Below are positions 57,567-64,000 of a stretch of 64,000 nt of DNA, piece by piece (within the stretch, counting starts at the first letter, position 1; every line of letters starts with the position of its first letter). The DNA is from Ascidia mentula. Lineage: Eukaryota; Chordata; Ascidiacea; Phlebobranchia; Ascidiidae. The stretch lies in assembly GCA_947561715.1 (NCBI GenBank), contig OX387200.1, forward strand, positions 8,434,501-8,498,500. Reading direction: 5' to 3'. The notes under the pieces were generated by a model. It ran no database searches, was not told the origin of the DNA, and was given only the letters and a program-made list of their open reading frames with translations. The translations under genes were made by a program, and so were the position numbers.

Positions 57567-58929
57567 GTAAGAACATTATTATATTAGCGGTTTCCATTTC
57601 CCCGAAATATCCTTTTCAAGCCTGATGCAATAAGTATTCGAAAGCAAAAGATATTGCCAGTATAAAGAACGAGATGACACAGAACATAGGCGTTAAAATT
57701 TTGCAGGGTGTGAGGTTGAGTTAGGCAGTTGTCGTCAAAGTACGTAATCATGGAAACTCGATGTTTATTGTGGTTGGTGACCTGAAGGCAAAAGGTTCAA
57801 AGGATGTTTTGGGCCAATTTAAATAACCTGCCCGGCATTTTGCAAATCTCATACATTTAGTTGATCATTACTCTCAGCAATGAACGGGATTTAAATCTTC
57901 AAAAGCAATTTTTAATACAAGCACGCAAAGAAAAAACTCGTTTATCGGTATGTTATCATCAGATTTATGCCCTCAGACACCACTTTAGTGTTTATTTAAT
58001 TAGTTGGTTTTAATCTTGCTGGTTTTAACGCCCGCCCGTGTGGAGTCAGAGCAGGTGAAAATGTCACGATCCCGTGTATAAACGACCAGGCGCCGGGGTT
58101 TGATTAAAAGCCGTGACCCTTTGATATCGATCTGTTTGTTGGGGGACCTAACCGTTTCCCCGAGTGATTGCTTCATATCCTGTAAAGCTTGCAACCATAT
58201 AATAAATGAAACACTCCTTTCTTTCGAGGATAGCGCACATGTTGTAAAGTGTGTACAGCCAGCGGAAGCAGTGTATGAAATAAGAGACATGTAAAATCTA
58301 CATGTATTCATAATCCAACAGACTTTTATTGGCACAATAATGGCGACAAGTAAAATCAATAGAAACAGATTCCGAAGGTCTTTTCAAAGAATTAAGTTAG
58401 TGTCTATTTTGGCAAAATCTTTTTGTGTCAAAACACTACCACAGCCATTTACCATTGCGACATACAAAACGCTGGACAATGTTATTAAATCGATTGACAA
58501 ATCCGCGTTTTCTCTAATGGACACTCTGGATTTCAAAATGACAAAGCACTTTCCTATAATGTGGATTTGTGTGCTCACCTCAAAAAGGTTATAGGATACA
58601 TTGAGGTTGAAATATCCCGAATTCGAAATTGTTGTGACTATTTTCCATGTTATGAAGTTGTATTATATCGCGGCCAGCATGTGTGAATATATTCATATAT
58701 TATCTACATAAAGGAATGTTATGTTTTCAATTACAGAACTTTTTTTTATGTATACGCACAGGGTACCTGTCTACCCTTCAAGAGATCACGGAGGGGAAAT
58801 CGATCAATTATTTATTGTATTCCTTTGTAATATAGCGTTCAGTTAAATGCCATCTGACCTCGCGAGGCACTGGAACTGACGATTGTAACCAAACGCCCGT
58901 GATCGCTACCGAGATACTGAGACCCAAGC
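57567..58929. other. Region upstream of the SLC8 gene
   Basis: No supported exon. Open frames at 58100-58294 and 58340-58594 show no domain or clear splice sites. The 5'UTR and promoter of the exchanger gene are expected near the right end. Confidence 0.3.
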
Positions 58930-61900
58930 ATGGCGACCAGGAACGTTACAACCTATTTTACGAACGGTTTTATCGTTGAGTATGCTCCGATAGACGACAC
59001 CGGCAACTTTACGTCGGGTTACTGCGAAAGTTGGCTTCTTCTTCCCGCCGAAAACCTGTGGTCACCCGCAATGCGCGGAGCCCTCTACATACTAGCAATA
59101 ATATACCTATTCATTGGAGTGGCGATTGGCAGCGATGTCTTCATGACTAGCATCGAGGTATGTTTCGAAGATACCCCAGCAGAACAACTAAGTGGTTACA
59201 AATGCGTAGTTTGATTGTCTCTTTGTTAAGTCGTTTGGAATTGTCTGAAACAAGTCAACTTTACTTCTTAACTTTCTTAAAAATGTCCGATATGTTATTT
59301 CAATGTCCGTTTTTGCTAGTTTAAAGTAAAACTACAAACAAAAAAATATATACAATTATAACAATGTGTATTCAGGCTGTTGTTTGGCCATTTTGAGGGC
59401 AGAAATGGTGAAGTTTTCATGCGAAAAATCCTCTTTCAAATTTTGAACAGGTCATCACAAGCAAAAAACGCACCATCATTATGTGGGATGAGGAGAAACA
59501 AAAGAGTGTGAATAAAGAGGTCCTCATCTGGAACGAGACAGTCGCAAACCTCACCCTCCTGGCTCTCGGAAGCAGTGCCCCTGAGATCCTCCTGGCAACC
59601 GTGGAGGCGCTCAACGAGATACTCTCAGGATCAACTAAGAGAGATGGAGGGTTGGGATTTTATACAATCGTCGGCAGCGCCGCGTTCAATCTTCTTGTCA
59701 TTACCGCTATCTGCATCGTGTCGGTGCCTTCCCCTGACGTAAAGAAGATACGTGACGTTGGTAGGTGGCGTGTTACATTGCTCGGTATTTGCACAATCGC
59801 TTCCGGCGAAATAGTATCTTGAAAACCGAATGTTTTAAATTTTGTGCAAAATCGGTGAGATACCTGATCCGTGTCGGAGAGTTAAAAAGTGGTCTAGTTC
59901 ACATTTCTGAGACCAAGTAAAAAAACGAATTAAACAATAACGATGAACACCAAATGGTCTCTTGCTTTCGCTTGCGGTTAGAAATCTTACAGTCAAACAT
60001 TACATTTTCCTTGTTGTTTCCTCAATAATAACGGTCAATATGCAATAATGGATATTGTATTTGAGAGGTTTATAACCCTACACTAACACTTGAAACCAGA
60101 CTATACGGCATGACGTACATAGATTAAACCACAAGCGCATGTGGTAAAAAAGGAATCGCAAACGTTATTTCAACCGCAATGAGAAACAATTGATGCCAAT
60201 GACTCAAAAAATGTCGCATAAAATATTTGTGGGGCGCGACATAATAGTAACGCTAAATAGGGAATATCATTTCATTCACAAAACACATTCGTTTTTAATC
60301 TACATTATAAAAGAAGACGATTGTCACATATTCCACTAGGTAGACAAAAATTTTGTTGAAACTTGGTTATCAAATTGAAGTCAAACAATGTCATCGCAGG
60401 TTGTCTACCTATCCAAATAAAGCGGTTATGCGGGTCACGCTTGTTGTATACTATCTATATTGCGTGCCAATTATTTGTCAGAAACTACTTTTTATCGAAG
60501 CTGTGAAAGCCATAATCAGGTAAACGTTGCATCTTCCACAGGTGTCTTCATACTCACTTCGGTGTGGTCTCTTCTCGCCTACGTGTGGCTCCTCCTTGTG
60601 TTATTATGGAGTTCACCCGATGTAGTGGAGCCGTGGGAGGCGTGGGTTACTTTGCTGCTTTTCCCAACTCTTGTGCTTACGGCCTATGCTCAAGACAGTG
60701 GCTGGTGGTTACACAAACTGAGGTCTTCGTCCGGCAGCGTCGATATAACCAATGGGCAACAAATCAACGATCAAGCAGTAAGCCAAATGTTTTGTAATGT
60801 CTTCGCTTCTGTTTACAAACTGCTCGAGGTCGCCCTTAACGTGCAAAATCATAGTCTCGTAAAGAACCAAAATGTGCCGTGTCTAAGGAGAGGAGAGTGC
60901 ATTGATTAGAAACAGATTGCACCAAAGGTTTTTCAAATTGAAGCATGGTAAATAACATTCAAAACTTTTGATTCTCCGGAGTTAGTCCACCTCACCTGAT
61001 ACTTCCCAGAATTATGGTTAAAAATATGTTTCAACTCTTTAAACTTTGCGTTTCCAGGTTTCGAATGGAATCAGTATGACACGCCGTGGTTCGGTGACCA
61101 TCCGTTTACCTCCGCAACAGAAGGCGCACACGAATAAGTAGGTGTATATGTACTCCTATTGTTACATGAACAAGGCCGGCAAGGTTATTTCGGCCCAATG
61201 TCGGCTCACGTTACGCGTTCGGCAACTCAGCCTTTGTAATACCACTGCCGCCGCATTCGCGTTCACGTAACTGCGTACCTGGTTACGCAGGAAAGGTCAC
61301 TAGATGCCCTATTTTTAAATACAGCGTTTTTTAGTTCTGTTCAAGGTAATAAAGTCGATACTTCCTTGATTGCAGCAATCTAACACGCTGCACCGTAAAA
61401 TTTAAAAATAACACCGAATTCAAACAGAAACATACATTTTCCATGCTCACTATTACGTTTGTCATTATAACATTTTGCTGGAAATGAGTGCGTCACCGAT
61501 TAGTGAAACTTGGGAATCACTTGTTCATGTTAATCCAAATCAGATGATCAATACAGCTTTTTTTATTTACTTATTCAGAGTTTTAATTATTTTCCATTCG
61601 TTGTAAACGTTCGAACGTGACGCGTAATGTAATATGCTCAACGTATAGCACCCACACAACGCAGGAAACAAATAAAGACGAGTTGTTTTCCGCCACTGTG
61701 GTGTCCCTCAAAGCAAGTTGAGGTGTCGCAATATACTTTTTGTTGTGAATGCAGCAACGACTCCATCTACACGATCAACGGCGAGACAAACTCTCACAAC
61801 AACCACACACATGTGGGGACCCCGACCTTGCGGCACGTGAGAAAAGTGTCCATAGCCGACCCCAAGTAATTGGTTTGTGTCAAATTAAAATGAACTGATT

Positions 61901-64000
61901 AAATGCTGGATAACTTTGAATTGTTAAGTAACGTAGTTTATCTTCATACGGTGTTCGCACCGTTTTATGGCTTTCAATCCACACGGGTCCGAAGTAGTAT
62001 AACTGCAGTAAAATATTTCTGACAAACTTCACTGCAAATTAGGGACCTGGAAGCAATTTGCACTCAGCGATCAGACCTTCATTACGTGCCGCAAATTTCA
62101 TCCCTGCATACTCCTGAACCAGTTTACAAGCCTTTTGCAAGAGCTCGGTGAGTTACGAATTTATTGTTACAACAAAACTGTTTGTCATACAACCATACCT
62201 CTTGTTAACTTTACTTTTCTCGTTTTTGTAAAACGTACAACGAACACACAACAAAAGTGGGAAGTAATAAGGTCGTGTATTTGGCTGTAAGATAGCTCCG
62301 CACATAAGATAGCTAAGCATGGGATGCATTGTAGGACACGGCGCACCCGGGGCGAGGACAACCACTGTAAAAGGGCTACTTCCAGAATGACACCAGCCCC
62401 AAGTATATAAGGGTGGGCTGAGTTAAAGACAACTGGGGAGTAACAACCTGATAATGAAACTAAAAGCATCGTAACAAGGAATGAACAGTGTGTTAGCGTG
62501 ATGAAAATCACAGTACTAAATCAAAGCATAAGTATGGGAAGAACAAGGAAAATGTGAATGACGACAGTACCACATTTAAAAGGATTCACTGTTGTGCGAA
62601 CTGATTTAGAAATGGACGGAAATGATTGCAAAAAGATTTGGTCTGTGACTAGACTGTATCTTTTAAGACAGATTTACCAAACAAAGCACATCCTCAATGA
62701 AGTCATGTTGATCTTGAAACATTGTAACAGTACCAGACACGAAAGTTTCGTTTCTCGCTGCAGAAATTCCAGTTTGCGATTTGTAATCACCTTCTAGCCT
62801 GTGCGTGCTTTTCCGCTGATAAGTGTAAATAATCCTTTGGTTTCGGTCATTCTTGTACACAAAGCACGCGCATGGCTGACCTGTGTTCGGCAATGTAAGC
62901 CAATAGGTTTTGTGTACTGGAGAAATTCGCGCTTTCAGCAAGGGACTTTGGTATTATGGGGATTCCAAGAAGGGAATTTCTTATAATGTAACCAAATGGT
63001 TGGTAACCTACAAAGAAACACTTTGACAACAAATTTATCGTAGGAACCTCAGCACGAATTGGAATGAGACTCTTAGAAATGAGTTGTCCCACAATCCACT
63101 CAACATAAAGATATTCTTTGTTATGTCAATATCATCTTCATTGTGTGTTCACTGTTGTATGTTTTCGTGTATTTCGAATTCAGTCGTAAATTGAAATCTT
63201 ATTCCTGATCGTAGTCGATGTCAACTTACTTAGTTTCCCGGTGTATTTCGACATTAACTATATTTACGTCACAGATTTCGTCACGCCGCAATACGGAGCA
63301 TTGGAGGCCGAAGAAAGCTCCCCAATAACGTTACAGGGATTACCTCAAGCCATTCAACAAACCCTAACCAGCCCGGAGTAAATAAGGTGCCTCGTTTATT
63401 GGCGGTCGTATCCAAACTTGCCTCAATTCGCAAGTTGTACGCCAATAATTCGATTCGTGGTAAGGCTTGTTTTGTATCGTTTGCCCGTACGGTTTTGGTT
63501 TTCGGAAATTAAAAAACAATACTTCTTGCAGCCTTTCCGTTGGAAAATTTCGGTGAGATTACACCAGCAGGCTTTATGTTGTATATATGTCGTCGATGTC
63601 CGGTTTTGTCGTAGCGTTTTTCAGCGAGTTATTTATTCTAACTCACATCATTGGTGTCGGTGATTTATATCTCCAACAATAACAAATGTTGATTTGGAAC
63701 CGTGCACATTCATTCAACTTAAAAATGCTTTATCTTTAAATGTGATAACACTCTTGCAACACTCATTTAACCATTTGAAGTAACCATCGTAGCTTTCTCA
63801 AAGTAGCAAATATTTATGCATAAATATTGTTGTCCTAAGTCACACCGTATAAAAAAAAAACACTGAAAATATATTGGACAATCGTGATGTGTTGGCCTGT
63901 CACGGTGATATAACCATCGGCTTTTACCTGCAAAATGTGTAGACGAGTCAAGTGGAAACGTAGCGTTCGCTTCATCGACCTACGCCGTACTCGAAAGCGC
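58930..64000 (+). CDS. Sodium/calcium exchanger (SLC8/NCX family), 5' part
   Basis: Exons: 58930-59157, 59451-59760, 60542-60777, 61058-61137, 61755-61865, 62043-62147, 63275-63459 and 63943-64000 (runs off the window). Phases agree, giving about 437 residues so far. NCX proteins exchange about 3 Na+ for 1 Ca2+ across the plasma membrane. Seen: an N-terminal segment with an N-glycosylation site (NVT) and no obvious cleavable signal; a first helix, IIYLFIGVAIGSDVFMTSIE; then VITSKKR. The alpha-1 repeat follows, with WNETVANLTLLALGSSAPEI and TIVGSAAFN, the ion-binding signature of the family. Exon 3 gives further helices (WSLLAYVWLLLVLLW, VEPWEAW). Exons 4-7 encode the start of the large cytosolic loop (FRHAAIRSIGGRRKL). 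The last partial exon reads VAFASSTYAVLESA, the start of the first Calx-beta (CBD1) domain. Calx-beta 2 and alpha-2 must lie beyond the window. The usual basic XIP segment after the fifth helix is hard to see. Confidence 0.9.

Noticed and set aside
60338..60410. 10-bp inverted repeat AGGTAGACAA / TTGTCTACCT in an exchanger intron
   Set aside because: Short arms and no clear target duplication; may be a MITE but the support is too thin.
1..64000. CRISPR arrays, prokaryotic operons, insertion sequences, phage or viral genes
   Set aside because: The window is clearly intron-rich animal DNA and I saw no regularly spaced repeats or such genes.

Overview
This is eukaryotic, animal-type DNA: AT-rich, with many small exons (about 60-340 bp), short introns and GT-AG splice sites. 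The gene content (a CCDC74-like gene, a cluster of VWA/Cache membrane proteins and a sodium/calcium exchanger) and compact structure suggest an invertebrate chordate such as a tunicate of the Ciona type. The species is inferred, not proven.

Layout. (1) 566-3428, minus: an 8-exon CCDC74-like coiled-coil gene. (2) 5202-55784: five intact paralogues of a secreted/transmembrane VWA_N-VWA-Cache protein (alpha2delta / CACHD1 / CG16868-like). I call them A (5202-14082, +), B (15304-23473, +), C (24950-32647, -), D (34816-42837, -) and E (45177-55784, +). Each rebuilds into an uninterrupted 1042-1150 residue protein from 23-24 exons with matching intron phases. A and B are in tandem, B and C converge, C and D are in tandem, and D and E diverge. 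(3) 56502-57566, +: a weakly supported, unrecognised gene. (4) 58930 to the window end, +: the 5' part of an SLC8 (NCX) sodium/calcium exchanger gene, running off the edge in its first Calx-beta domain.

The paralogues share the ectodomain (signal peptide, VWA_N, VWA with an intact DxSxS MIDAS, two Cache-like regions, a Cys-rich stalk) but differ at the C-terminus. A, B and C have a transmembrane helix and a Pro-rich tail ending near a PPxY motif. D has a helix and a Gly/Tyr/Ser-rich tail. E stops straight after a hydrophobic segment, like a GPI-anchor signal. Exon 4 is nearly identical in B, C, D and E although neighbouring exons have diverged, which suggests local gene conversion.

The most striking non-coding element is a 337-bp inverted repeat at 24612-24948, flanked by a 13-bp direct repeat, between the convergent genes B and C. 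Each arm carries a complete hammerhead ribozyme, one on each strand. The insertion lies exactly at the stop codon of gene C, so one ribozyme is in sense orientation in the probable 3'UTR of C. A decayed third copy lies in an intron of gene E. Other repeats include tRNA-derived SINEs, one split by a small insertion with an 8-bp target duplication, a hAT-like MITE, and a GIY-YIG (Penelope-like) retroelement fragment between D and E.
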